A stretch of 64,000 nucleotides of DNA, from contig NZ_FRBI01000018.1 of assembly GCF_900142575.1 (NCBI RefSeq), positions 1 to 64,000 of the forward strand, written 5' to 3'. The translations under genes and the position numbers were made by a program. This DNA comes from Actinacidiphila paucisporea. Lineage in GTDB: Bacteria > Actinomycetota > Actinomycetes > Streptomycetales > Streptomycetaceae. Within the stretch, counting starts at the first letter, position 1; every line of letters starts with the position of its first letter. Positions 1 through 8,047 of this stretch are shown piece after piece. The notes beneath the pieces were generated by a model. That model worked only from the letters and a program-made list of their open reading frames with translations, ran no database searches and was not told the DNA's origin.

Positions 1-1
1 C

Positions 2-640
2 CAGTACTCCCCCACCTCGGAGACCGGGAAGATCACCAAGTCCACCCCCATGGGATCCCTGGACGCCCCCTTCAACCCCCTCTCCCTGGCCATCGGCGCC
101 GAAGCAAGCTTCGTGGCCCGCACCATCGACTCCGACCGCAAACACCTCCAGTCCGTCCTGCGCGCCGCCGCCGACCACCCCGGCACCGCACTGGTGGAGA
201 TCTACCAGAACTGCAACATCTTCAACGACGGCGCCTTCGACGCCCTCAAAGACTCCGCGACCGCCCACGAGGCCCTCATCCGCCTCGAACACGGCCAACC
301 CATCCGCTTCGGCACCCCCGCACCCGACGGCCTGGGCTCCAAAGGCGTCATCCGCGACCCCGCGACCGGCGACCTGACCGTCGTGGACACCACCACCACC
401 AACCCCGACCAGATCCTCATCCACGACGCCCACGCCACCAGCCCCACCACCGCCTTCGCCCTGACCCGCCTCGCCGACCCCGACACCCTCCACCACACCC
501 CCATCGGCGTCCTGCGCGACACCACCCGCCCCGTCTACGACACCGACATGGCCGACCAGATCGACCACGCCACCACCCAACAAGGCCCAGGCGACCTCAC
601 CACCCTCCTCACCGGCACCGACACCTGGACCGTCACCTGA
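2..640 (+). CDS. korB: 2-oxoacid:ferredoxin oxidoreductase subunit beta (KorB), 5' truncated
   Basis: The reading frame is open from the first bases of the window, so only the C-terminal part (about 212 codons) is present. It carries the stretch TKSTPMGSLDAPFNPLSLA and IEIYQNC-like NCNIFNDGAF, which are typical of the thiamine-diphosphate-binding beta subunit of actinobacterial 2-oxoglutarate:ferredoxin oxidoreductase. Known role of the family: CoA-dependent oxidative decarboxylation of 2-oxoglutarate with electrons passed to ferredoxin, in the cytoplasm, together with the alpha subunit KorA. By analogy korA should lie just to the left, outside the window. The tail after residue 100 here is relatively Thr/Asp/His rich. 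An ATG at 50 is internal, not the start. The gene ends 178 bases before the next one. Confidence 0.9.
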   Translation, partial: QYSPTSETGKITKSTPMGSLDAPFNPLSLAIGAEASFVARTIDSDRKHLQSVLRAAADHPGTALVEIYQNCNIFNDGAFDALKDSATAHEALIRLEHGQPIRFGTPAPDGLGSKGVIRDPATGDLTVVDTTTTNPDQILIHDAHATSPTTAFALTRLADPDTLHHTPIGVLRDTTRPVYDTDMADQIDHATTQQGPGDLTTLLTGTDTWTVT

Positions 641-830
641 CCCCCTGAGGTGAGGACGTCCCGAAGGGGCCCGGGACCGCGTCCGAGGTGCGGCCGGCGC
701 TCCGTGCGCGCGACCGGACCGCCACCGTGGACAGGCCCCCACGCCCGGTCGAAGCACACGCCGGCGCAGCGGAATCGCAGGAATCCCACGCCCCGCTCGG
801 GGCGCCAACGACCATGACGTGAGGAAAATC

Positions 831-1613
831 GTGCCGCCTACACTCACCGGCGCAGCCACCCGGACGTGGGTGCGCCGCTTCCACCCGTACACGGCCGCGT
901 CCGTGCGACTCGTCTGCTTCCCGCACGCCGGCGGGGCGGCCGGCTTCTTCCACCCGCTCTCCGCGGAACTGCGGGAGCGGACCGATGTGCTCTGTATGCA
1001 GTACCCAGGCCGCCAGGACCGATGTCGGGAGCCACTGCTGGACGACATAGCCCGGCTCGCCGACGGCGCCGCCGAGGCCCTGGCCCCCTGGCGCGGGGAC
1101 CGCCTCGCGCTGTTCGGGCACAGCATGGGCGCGGTCGTGGCCTACGAGGTCGCGCGCCGGATGGCGGCCGACGGCGCCGGGCCCGTACGACTGTTCGCGT
1201 CCGGGCGGCGGGCACCCTCGGCATACCGTGACGAGAGGCTGCACCTCGCCGGCGACGACGCGCTGCTCGCCGACATCCGCGCGCTGGACGGCACACCGCC
1301 CGAGGTGCTCGCGGACGAGGAGGTGCTGCGGATGTCGCTGCCGGTGCTGCGCAGCGACTACCGGGCGGTGGAGACCTACCGGCACCCGCAGGGGCCCCCG
1401 CTGGAGTGCCCGGTCACCGTGCTGACCGGGGACAGCGACCCGCGGGTGACCGACGAGGAGGCGCGCGCCTGGACCCGGCACACCGCGGCCGGCTGCGAGG
1501 TGCGCACCTACTCCGGCGGCCACTTCTTCCTGTCGGAGCGCTGGCCCGAGATCGGCAGCCTGGTCCTCGACCGGCTCGTGGCCGCACGGCGCCCCGCGGC
1601 GCCCGGCCGCTGA
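831..1613 (+). CDS. type II thioesterase (alpha/beta hydrolase, GrsT-like)
   Basis: A 260-residue cytoplasmic alpha/beta hydrolase of the type II thioesterase family, which in the family removes stalled or mis-primed acyl groups from carrier proteins of polyketide or nonribosomal peptide synthases. Visible features are the early CFPHAGG oxyanion-type motif, the nucleophile elbow GHSMG with Ser98, and a C-terminal GGHFFL that supplies the catalytic His. I chose GTG at 831 because GAGGA lies five bases upstream; a GTG at 819 is possible but has no ribosome site. Its neighbours are two SARP regulators, but no PKS, NRPS or carrier protein gene is in view, so its substrate carrier is unknown. It may serve a cluster elsewhere or be a leftover. 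Confidence 0.85.
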   Translation: MPPTLTGAATRTWVRRFHPYTAASVRLVCFPHAGGAAGFFHPLSAELRERTDVLCMQYPGRQDRCREPLLDDIARLADGAAEALAPWRGDRLALFGHSMGAVVAYEVARRMAADGAGPVRLFASGRRAPSAYRDERLHLAGDDALLADIRALDGTPPEVLADEEVLRMSLPVLRSDYRAVETYRHPQGPPLECPVTVLTGDSDPRVTDEEARAWTRHTAAGCEVRTYSGGHFFLSERWPEIGSLVLDRLVAARRPAAPGR

Positions 1614-1686
1614 CCCCGCCCGCCCGCCGGCCCCCGACCGTCGCCGACGCGCCCGGTCTCAGGCGGTCACGGGACGCCGACTGCCC

Positions 1687-2544
1687 TCAGGCCGTCGCGG
1701 AGACCGCCGGGGCGAGGGCGCCGTCGGACAGAACGGTCCGGTGGGCCGTCCGCAGCTCCACACCGGGCTCGATGCCCAGCTCCTTGATGAGCTGCGCCCG
1801 GGCGCGCCGGTAGACGTCGAGCGCCTCGCCACTGCGGCCGCTGCGGTGCAGCGCGAGCACCAGGCGGGCGCACAAGCCCTCGTTGAGGTGATCCTCGGCC
1901 GTCAACCGGCGCAGTTCCCCGACCAGTTCGTGGTGCCCGCCCAGCGTCAGGTCGACGTCGATACGGCGGCGCAGCGCGGTCATCCACGCCTCGTCGTACT
2001 GCAGGGCGGCGCCGGCCCGCGCGGGGCCGTCCCGCAGGTCCTCCAGTGTCGGGCCGCGGCGCAGCGCCAGCGCCTCGCGGTAGAGGCGGGAGGCGGCTTC
2101 CAGGTCGCCGGCGTCGGCACGCTCGCGGCCGAGCCGGCACAGCCGCTCGAACCTGACGGTGTCCAGGACGCCGTCGTCCACCGCGAGTTGGTAGCCGGGT
2201 GTCCTGGTCCGCAGCACGCACCAGCTGTCGAGCCCGTGGCGTGCCAGGAACTTCCGCAGCTGCGAGACGTACACCCGCAGCGCCGACACCGCGGTCGCCG
2301 GCGGCCGGTCGCCCCACAGGTCGCGGATCAGCGAGTCGCTGGAGACGGTGGCGTTCGGCCGGATCAGCAAAGTGGCGAGCAACTGCCGCAGCTTGCGCTG
2401 GGGGAGCGGCACCTCCGTCGTACCGGCGACCACTTCGAGCGGCCCCAGCAGCCGCAGTGACACCGTGGGCGCCGCCGGCTCATGCCCCGCCGCCGGCTCG
2501 AAGACCTCCAGGCTGTCCACGTGGTCCCCTCTGAACGATCGCAT
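1687..2544 (-). CDS. SARP-family transcriptional activator (AfsR/DnrI/RedD type)
   Basis: A 285-residue Streptomyces antibiotic regulatory protein. After about 25 poorly conserved residues comes the OmpR-like winged helix (LRLLGPLEV to VYVSQLRKFL, about 30-115), followed by the bacterial transcriptional activation domain (about 125-270) with the usual YDEAWMTALRRRIDVDLTLGG segment. SARPs bind direct heptamer repeats near the -35 of biosynthetic genes. There is no ATPase domain, so it is the short type. ATG at 2544 is given as the start, but GTG at 2520 has a better ribosome site (AGGGGA, four bases away) and would remove eight residues before the conserved domain. It converges with the thioesterase gene and diverges from the DUF6059 gene. 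Confidence 0.88.
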   Translation of the reverse strand: MRSFRGDHVDSLEVFEPAAGHEPAAPTVSLRLLGPLEVVAGTTEVPLPQRKLRQLLATLLIRPNATVSSDSLIRDLWGDRPPATAVSALRVYVSQLRKFLARHGLDSWCVLRTRTPGYQLAVDDGVLDTVRFERLCRLGRERADAGDLEAASRLYREALALRRGPTLEDLRDGPARAGAALQYDEAWMTALRRRIDVDLTLGGHHELVGELRRLTAEDHLNEGLCARLVLALHRSGRSGEALDVYRRARAQLIKELGIEPGVELRTAHRTVLSDGALAPAVSATA

Positions 2545-2897
2545 GCACCCCGTCCCCGTGACGGAGTGGCCTGTCGCCCGGAAGCTGCGAACCGGGCCAC
2601 CGGGCTGTGCTGTTGCGCATACGGACAGGGTGTGACGTGTCGAACGAACTGGTCACCGTGGTCTGACTGACGCAGCGAGTTTACCGAGCGGCCGTCGTGC
2701 TGCCTACGGTTCCCGGCGCGAAGGGACGCATTCTTTTCCGGCAGCGACAGCCGTTACGGGCGGCCATGCCCGCCAGCCGGCGCGACACGTCAGGCGAATC
2801 GCCGGCACAGCTGCCCGGCGGGGCCGAATTGCGCGGGGCGAGCGGGGCCGGGGCTCCGCTTAATGCCGGCTTTGCAGCCGCGCTCTATCTTCGCCGG
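2545..2897. other. intergenic region between divergent genes
   Basis: About 350 bases between the SARP gene (leftward) and the DUF6059 gene (rightward). It must contain both promoters. I see no convincing -35/-10 pair, no long inverted repeat and no conserved small gene. An open frame from 2697 runs into the DUF6059 gene, but its first 67 codons show no family features. Confidence 0.5.
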
Positions 2898-3134
2898 ATG
2901 AGACGCATCTCCCGGTGGCTGCTGAGGCAATTGACCGCGGGGCTCGGGAGCCTCGCCATGTTCTGGTTCCACATGCCCGATCCGGAGTTGGCTTATCCGG
3001 AATTGCCGTCGCCGGCAAGTCTGGACGGGCCCCCCGCCGGGCACCCCGAGCGGATGTGCCGGGAAATTCCGTTGACCCGGACGGAACTCATGCTGATGGC
3101 CGAGATCGACGCCATCGGCGACAGCGGAAGGTGA
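2898..3134 (+). CDS. small DUF6059-like protein
   Basis: A 78-residue basic-then-acidic small protein beginning MRRISRWLLRQL, with a hydrophobic centre (GLGSLAMFWFHMP), a Pro-rich segment containing PPAGHPERMCREIPLT and a Glu/Met-rich end. This pattern matches my memory of the DUF6059 family, short actinobacterial proteins that often sit beside SARP regulators and have no known function. I chose ATG 2898 because the recognisable part starts there; the frame is open further upstream to 2697 without family-like sequence. The hydrophobic segment could be a single membrane helix. It lies between two minus-strand SARP genes and is convergent with the second, whose stop is 22 bases away. Confidence 0.6.
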   Translation: MRRISRWLLRQLTAGLGSLAMFWFHMPDPELAYPELPSPASLDGPPAGHPERMCREIPLTRTELMLMAEIDAIGDSGR

Positions 3135-3156
3135 CGCGTCCCTCGCGGCCCTCGCG

Positions 3157-3969
3157 TCACCGCCCCGGCGGGTCGGCCCCACCGGGACCGCACCGGTCGG
3201 GCGGCCCGCCCTCCAGCATCGAGTGGTGCAGGTTCTCCACCCAGGAGGACGGTTCGAGCCCCAGCTCGTCACGCAGCACCTGGCGCAGCCGCGCCATCAC
3301 CACCAGCGCCCGGTCGCGGTGGCCCGAGCGGTACAGCGCCAGCATGTACTGCACCTGGACGTACTCCTCCGCGGGCTGTCCAGCGGCCAACGCGTCCAGC
3401 TCGTCGAGCAGTTCGCGGTGCCGTCCGAGGCTCAGGTCCGCGTCGATGCGCTGCGTCCGTACGCTGAGCAGCTCCTCGTGCAGCACCCGCAGCCGCCCGG
3501 CGAGCACCGGACCCGCCGGAACCCCGGCGAGCGCCGGACCCTGCCACAGCGCCAGTGCCAGTCGCAGCAGCCGGGAGGCGCCCCGGTCGTCCCGGTGCAT
3601 CAGCGCGGTGCCGCGGCGGGCCAGCGCCCTGAACCGCTCCAGGTCGAGGGCGTCGACCGGCACCACGAGCGAGTAGCCGTTCTCCCGGGTCTCCAGCAAC
3701 CGCCGGGCCGCGGGCGCGCTGCCGACGCTCGGCATCGCGGTCAGCATCCGGCGCAGGGACAGCACGTACGACTGCAGGGTGGCCGCGGCACTGTTCGGCG
3801 GGGAGCCGCCCCACAGCTCGGTCACGCAGGTGCCGGCCGGGACGACCTTGCCCGCGTCGAGCAGCAGCAGCGACAGCAGCTGGCGCTGCTTGGGCGCGGT
3901 GGGCGTGTGGTCACGGTCCGCGTCACGGACCCGTAGTGGCCCGAGTACACCGAACTCCAAACCGGTCAC
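3157..3969 (-). CDS. second SARP-family transcriptional activator
   Basis: A 270-residue SARP: OmpR-type winged helix (LEFGVLGPLRVRD to LQSYVLSLRRML, about 4-95) followed by the activation domain (about 100-255) with ERFRALARRGTALMHRDD and RTQRIDADLSLGRHRELLDEL. It is clearly a paralogue of the SARP at 1687-2544 but diverged, so not a recent copy. The start is GTG 3969 because the winged-helix domain begins at once; the GGAGGA just upstream is unusually close (one base). Two SARPs plus DUF6059 plus a type II thioesterase are the usual companions of a secondary-metabolite cluster, but the synthases are absent here. Confidence 0.88.
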   Translation of the reverse strand: MTGLEFGVLGPLRVRDADRDHTPTAPKQRQLLSLLLLDAGKVVPAGTCVTELWGGSPPNSAAATLQSYVLSLRRMLTAMPSVGSAPAARRLLETRENGYSLVVPVDALDLERFRALARRGTALMHRDDRGASRLLRLALALWQGPALAGVPAGPVLAGRLRVLHEELLSVRTQRIDADLSLGRHRELLDELDALAAGQPAEEYVQVQYMLALYRSGHRDRALVVMARLRQVLRDELGLEPSSWVENLHHSMLEGGPPDRCGPGGADPPGR

Positions 3970-4229
3970 TCCTCCGCGCGTCGGGTGTGGCTGCGGCGGA
4001 CCTCGGATCCGGCTGCCAGGCCCTCACTCTACCGGCGCCACCCGCTCCCGGCGGGCCGTCGCCACCCCACCCCCAGAGGCACCCCCGGTACCCCGGTGAC
4101 GGCCTCTCAGGGTGCGCGCCGGCCTGCCGTTTCGCCCGCGAAGAGGTGAATCGACCTTCAGAGCGCGCCGATCGGTGAGACGGGCGTCTCGTCGTCCGGT
4201 CCGCCCGCCCGCGCGCTCGCCTGTCGGCG

Positions 4230-4680
4230 GGTCCGTCTCTCTCCCCCCGCCGGTCCGACTGCCCGCCGGTCCGCCCGCCGGCGTGCCCGCGCCCCCGCCG
4301 GTCCGCCCGACTGCCCGTCCGCTGCCAGACTGACTGCCCGCGCCCCCGCCGGTCCGCCCGCCGGCGTGCCCGCGACCTCGCCCGTCCGCCCGCCGGCGTG
4401 CCCGCCTGCCGCCGGATTGACTTGCCCGCGGCCCCGCCGGTCCGCCCGCCGGCGTGCCCGCCTGCCGCCGGATTGACTTGCCCGCGGCCCCGCCGGCGTG
4501 CCCGCCTGCCGCCGGATTGACTTGCCCGCGGCCCCGCCGGTCTGCCCGCCGGCGTGCCCGCCTGCCGCCGGACTGACTTGCCCGCGACCTCGCCGGCGTG
4601 CCCGCCTGCCGCCGGACTGACTTGCCCGCGGCCCCGCCGGTCTGCCCGCCGGCGTGCCCGTTTGGCGCCCGACTGACCGC
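4230..4680. repeat. GC-rich tandem repeat, alternating 56- and 44-bp units (100-bp higher-order repeat)
   Basis: Successive copies of GCCGCCGGAYTGACTTGCCC end their GAYTGA element at 4420, 4476, 4520, 4576, 4620 and 4676, giving exact spacings of 56, 44, 56, 44, 56. The short unit is the long unit minus a 12-bp GGTCYGCCCGCC element. A degenerate earlier copy occurs near 4333. The composition is dominated by GCC/CCGCCGG words on the plus strand. The very repetitive Arg/Gly/Ala frames on the minus strand here are products of the repeat, not genes. It sits between the SARP gene and the operators of the PL11 gene. Confidence 0.9.
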
Positions 4681-4762
4681 CCACCGGTTCGCCGGTCCGT
4701 CCGTCTGCCCGCCGGTTCGCCGGTCCGCCCGCGCGCCCGCGCATCCACCCTTCCGCCGGCGG

Positions 4763-4793
4763 CGGTTGGCCGCGAAAATTTTCGGGCCAACCG
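4763..4793. promoter_or_regulatory. AT-cored inverted repeat upstream of the PL11 gene
   Basis: Arms CGGTTGGCC (4763-4771) and GGCCAACCG (4785-4793) flank a core that is itself the perfect 12-bp palindrome CGAAAATTTTCG (4773-4784). Such an A/T run is striking in this very GC-rich context. It ends one base before a TTGACG (4794-4799) that could be a -35 element. I infer a regulator or curvature site; which protein binds is not known. Confidence 0.5.
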
Positions 4794-4803
4794 TTGACGC
4801 CCC

Positions 4804-4819
4804 GTGGGAGCGCTCCCAC
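4804..4819. promoter_or_regulatory. CebR-like LacI-family operator
   Basis: GTGGGAGCGCTCCCAC is a perfect 16-bp palindrome. Its central 14 bases equal the established operator of Streptomyces CebR-type LacI regulators (TGGGAGCGCTCCCA), which control cellulose and other glycoside-utilisation genes. It lies within the region where the -10 of the PL11 promoter would be if TTGACG at 4794 is the -35. Confidence 0.75.
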
Positions 4820-4823
4820 ACTT

Positions 4824-4851
4824 GGGTTGGAACGTTAAAACGTTCCAACCC
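4824..4851. promoter_or_regulatory. 28-bp perfect inverted repeat, second operator of the PL11 gene
   Basis: Arms GGGTTGGAACGTT (4824-4836) and AACGTTCCAACCC (4839-4851) are exact inverses around AA. It lies 31 bases before the start codon and 4 bases after the CebR-like operator. The half-site GGAACG/CGTTCC also occurs upstream of the xylanase gene (29713-29730). An operator for a second sugar-responsive regulator is the likeliest role; an mRNA hairpin is an alternative. Confidence 0.6.
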
Positions 4852-4882
4852 ACGGCTTCCTTCCCCCCACCTTGGAGGATCC

Positions 4883-7150
4883 ATGACCACCCGTAGGAAG
4901 CGCGCGCGCCGCCGCGCCTGGGCGGCGTCGGCGGTCGGCGCGCTCATCGCGGCCGGCACCACCTGGGCCGTCCAGGCCGTTCCGGTGAGCGCGGCCGCCG
5001 CACCCGCCGCGGCCGGTTGCAGCGTCGGCTACACGATCACCAACACCTGGCAGGGCGGCTTCGGCGCCGCCGTCACGATCACCAACCTCGGCGACGCGGT
5101 GTCGTCGTGGAGCCTGAAGTGGACCTTCGGGTCGGGGCAGACGGTGACGCAGGCGTGGAACGCGGACGTCACGCTCAACACCAGCCAGGTCACGGCGACG
5201 AACGTCAGCTACAACGGCGCGCTGGCGACCGGAGGTTCGGCCTCCTTCGGGTTCAACGGGGCCATCACCGGCTCGGGTACGCCCACCGCTCCGACCGCCT
5301 TCACGCTCAACGGCGTCGCCTGCACCGGCGGTACGACCACCACGCCGCCCACCACGCCCCCGACGACACCGCCCACCACCACGCCGCCCCCGTCCGGCCA
5401 GGGCCGCCAGGTCGAGAAGCTCGACCGCGGGGTCGTCTCGGTCCGCAGTGGCTCCGCCAACCTCGTGTCGTGGCGCTGGCTCGGCACCGACCCGGACGAC
5501 GTCGCCTTCAACGTCTACCGCGGCGGCACCAAGGTCAACCCGGCGCCGCTGACCGGCGCGACGGACTACCTGGACTCCGGCGCCGCGGCCGACGCGTCGT
5601 ACACCGTGCGGGCGGTGGTGAACGGCGCCGAGCAGGCCGCCTCGCCCGCGTCGCTGTCGTTCGCCAACGGCTACCACGATGTGCCGATCTCGCCGCCCGC
5701 CGGCGGCACCACCCCGGACGGCGTCGCCTACACCTACGAGGCCAACGACGCCTCGGTCGGCGACCTCGACGGCGACGGCCGGCTCGACCTCGTACTGAAG
5801 TGGTATCCCACCGACGCCAAGGACAACTCCCAGTCCGGCTACACCGGTGACACCATCCTGGACGGCATCACCCTCGACGGCACCCGGCTGTGGCGTATCG
5901 ACCTGGGCCGCAACATCCGCTCGGGCGCGCACTACACGCAGTTCCAGGTGTACGACTACGACGGCGACGGCAAGGCCGAGGTCGTCACGAAGACCGCCGA
6001 CGGCTCCACGGACGGCACCGGCAAGGTGATCGGCAGTTCCAGCGCCGACTACCGCAACTCCTCCGGCTACGTCCTGTCGGGCCCCGAGTACCTGAGCGTC
6101 TTCAACGGGCGGACCGGCGCCGCGATGCAGACGGTGAACTACGATCCGCCGCGCGGCACCGTCTCGGCCTGGGGCGACTCCTACGGCAACCGGGTGGACC
6201 GCTTCCTGGCCGGCACCGCCTACCTCGACGGCAAGCGCCCCTCGATCATCATGGCCCGCGGCTACTACACCCGTACGGTGATCGCCGCCTGGGACTGGCG
6301 CGACGGCAAGCTCACCGAACGCTGGCGCTTCGACACCAACGACTCCGGCAACGGCGCCTACGCCTCCCAGGGCGACCACCAGCTCTCGGTCGCCGACGTC
6401 GACGGCGACGGCAAGGACGAGATCATCTACGGTTCGATGGCCGTGGACGACAACGGCCACGGCCTGTGGAACACCAACCAGGGCCACGGCGACGCCCTGC
6501 ACGTCGGCGACCTCGACCCGGCACGCCCCGGCCTGGAGGAATTCAAGGTCGACGAGAACACCGACAAGTACTCCGCCTGGTTCGCCGACGCCCGCACCGG
6601 GCAGATCTTCTGGCACCAGCCCGACTGCGCCTGCGACAACGGCCGCGGCGTCTCCGACGACGTGTACGCCGGCAGCCCCGGCGCCGAGTCCTGGTCCGCC
6701 GCCGTCGACGGCGTCTACAACACCAAAGGCCAGAACATCGGCCGCAAACCCGGCTCGGCCAACTTCACCATCTGGTGGGACGGCGACCCGGTCCGCGAAC
6801 TCCTCGACGGTACCCACATCGACAAATACGGCACCGGTTCCGACACCCGCCTGCTGACCGCCTCCGGCGTCCACTCGAACAACGGCACCAAGGCCACCCC
6901 CTCCCTGACCGCCGACCTGTTCGGCGACTGGCGCGAAGAGGCCGTCTGGCCCACCACCGACAACCACGCCCTGCGCATCTACTCCACCCCCGACCCCACC
7001 ACCCAGCGCATCACCACCTTGATGCACGACACGCAGTACCGCGAAGCCGTCGCCTGGCAGAACACCGCCTACAACCAGCCCCCGCACCCCAGCTTCTTCC
7101 TCGGCAACGGCATGGCGACCCCGCCCCGCCCGCAGGTCTACACCCCCTGA
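4883..7150 (+). CDS. secreted rhamnogalacturonan lyase, CBM2-PL11
   Basis: A 755-residue secreted enzyme. Start ATG 4883 has GGAGGA four bases upstream. Order: Arg-rich then hydrophobic Sec signal peptide (1-about 40), cellulose-binding CBM2 (about 43-150, with CSVGYTITNTWQGGF and WNADV, Cys at both ends), a Thr/Pro linker (about 152-175), then a polysaccharide lyase family 11 catalytic domain to the end. The latter begins EKLDRGVVSV and carries repeated Asp-rich calcium loops such as DLDGDGRLDLV, DYDGDGKAE and DVDGDGKDE. PL11 enzymes cleave the rhamnogalacturonan I backbone of pectin by beta-elimination. The CBM2 suggests anchoring to cell-wall cellulose. Three stacked palindromes upstream indicate repression in the absence of inducing sugars. 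Confidence 0.92.
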   Translation: MTTRRKRARRRAWAASAVGALIAAGTTWAVQAVPVSAAAAPAAAGCSVGYTITNTWQGGFGAAVTITNLGDAVSSWSLKWTFGSGQTVTQAWNADVTLNTSQVTATNVSYNGALATGGSASFGFNGAITGSGTPTAPTAFTLNGVACTGGTTTTPPTTPPTTPPTTTPPPSGQGRQVEKLDRGVVSVRSGSANLVSWRWLGTDPDDVAFNVYRGGTKVNPAPLTGATDYLDSGAAADASYTVRAVVNGAEQAASPASLSFANGYHDVPISPPAGGTTPDGVAYTYEANDASVGDLDGDGRLDLVLKWYPTDAKDNSQSGYTGDTILDGITLDGTRLWRIDLGRNIRSGAHYTQFQVYDYDGDGKAEVVTKTADGSTDGTGKVIGSSSADYRNSSGYVLSGPEYLSVFNGRTGAAMQTVNYDPPRGTVSAWGDSYGNRVDRFLAGTAYLDGKRPSIIMARGYYTRTVIAAWDWRDGKLTERWRFDTNDSGNGAYASQGDHQLSVADVDGDGKDEIIYGSMAVDDNGHGLWNTNQGHGDALHVGDLDPARPGLEEFKVDENTDKYSAWFADARTGQIFWHQPDCACDNGRGVSDDVYAGSPGAESWSAAVDGVYNTKGQNIGRKPGSANFTIWWDGDPVRELLDGTHIDKYGTGSDTRLLTASGVHSNNGTKATPSLTADLFGDWREEAVWPTTDNHALRIYSTPDPTTQRITTLMHDTQYREAVAWQNTAYNQPPHPSFFLGNGMATPPRPQVYTP

Positions 7151-7243
7151 CCACCCTTTGACCCGGCCCGCCGACCGGCGCGGACGGGGGGACACGGCGC
7201 CCCCCGTCCGTCCACCGCGCACCGGCCCGGGGAAGATGGCGGG

Positions 7244-8047
7244 ATGCCGTTCACACTCAGTCATCCCGCCGCCGTGCTGCCGATGCTGCGCGACGGGCGG
7301 CCGCGCGGACCCCTGGTGGCCTCGGCGCTGGTCGCCGGCTCGCTGGCGCCCGACGTCCCGTACTTCACCGACTCGCTGGTGCACGGCACCTTCGGCTTCG
7401 GGGTGTTCACGCACAGCCCGCTCGGCGTGCCCACCGCCGACGTGGCGATCGCCGCGGTGCTCACCGCCGGCTGGCACTGGCTGCTGCGCGAGCCGCTGGT
7501 CGCGCTGCTGCCCGGCCGGTGGGCGGACGCCGCCGACGCCATGACCGCGCCGACCGGGCGGACCCGGGGCCTGGCAGGCGCCGGCCGCTTCGCGCTGTCC
7601 GCGGCCGTCGGCGCCGGGACGCACGTGGCCTGGGACGCCTTCACCCACGGCGGCCGGGCGGGCGTCCGGCTGCTGCCGGTGCTCGACCGTACGGTGCTGG
7701 GCCGCCCCCTCTACTACGACCTGCAGTTCGGGTCGTCCGTCCTGGGGCTGGGCGTCGTCGGCTGGTACGTGGCGCGCACCCTGCGCGCGGCGCCCGCGGA
7801 CGCGCCGCCGCGGCCGCGGCCGTCCGCCCGTACCAGGCTCGCCGCCACCGTCCTGGTGGGCGCGGCCGCGGCGGCCGGAGCGGCGGCCCGCGTCGCCCGC
7901 CGGGACGGTGGCTCGCTGCGCGGCGCCGGCGTCCTCGACCTGGTGCCGCCCGTCGCTTTCGGCGGCGGAGCCGGCGCCGCGGTGGGCCTGGCCTGTTACG
8001 CGGCGGTGGCACGTACCGCACGGGGGCGGCGCAGGAGCGCGGTCTGA
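7244..8047 (+). CDS. DUF4184 family integral membrane protein
   Basis: A 267-residue membrane protein starting MPFTLSHPAAVLPM, the hallmark of DUF4184, with the acidic SLAPDVPYFTD and FTHSPLG motifs, THVAWDAFTHGG in the middle, and about five to six hydrophobic segments. The conserved His/Asp pattern resembles metal-dependent membrane hydrolases, but no activity is established for the family. It follows the PL11 gene by 93 bases with no obvious terminator; functional linkage to it is unlikely. Its stop overlaps the first bases of a degraded TauE-like gene. Confidence 0.8.
   Translation: MPFTLSHPAAVLPMLRDGRPRGPLVASALVAGSLAPDVPYFTDSLVHGTFGFGVFTHSPLGVPTADVAIAAVLTAGWHWLLREPLVALLPGRWADAADAMTAPTGRTRGLAGAGRFALSAAVGAGTHVAWDAFTHGGRAGVRLLPVLDRTVLGRPLYYDLQFGSSVLGLGVVGWYVARTLRAAPADAPPRPRPSARTRLAATVLVGAAAAAGAAARVARRDGGSLRGAGVLDLVPPVAFGGGAGAAVGLACYAAVARTARGRRRSAV

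Noticed and set aside
2697..2897. Upstream extension of the DUF6059 frame
   Set aside because: No similarity, no signal peptide and unlike the short family length; the recognisable protein begins at 2898.
4230..4680. Tandem repeat considered as a CRISPR array
   Set aside because: Units are contiguous with no unique spacers, and no cas gene is near.
4598..4882. Upstream extension of the rhamnogalacturonan lyase frame into the repeat
   Set aside because: The extension is encoded by the tandem repeat and operators; ATG 4883 has a strong ribosome site and begins a normal signal peptide.
3923..4962. Long Arg/Gly-rich frames on the minus strand across the repeat
   Set aside because: They exist in several frames at once and only reflect the GC-rich repeat composition; no start site or family similarity.
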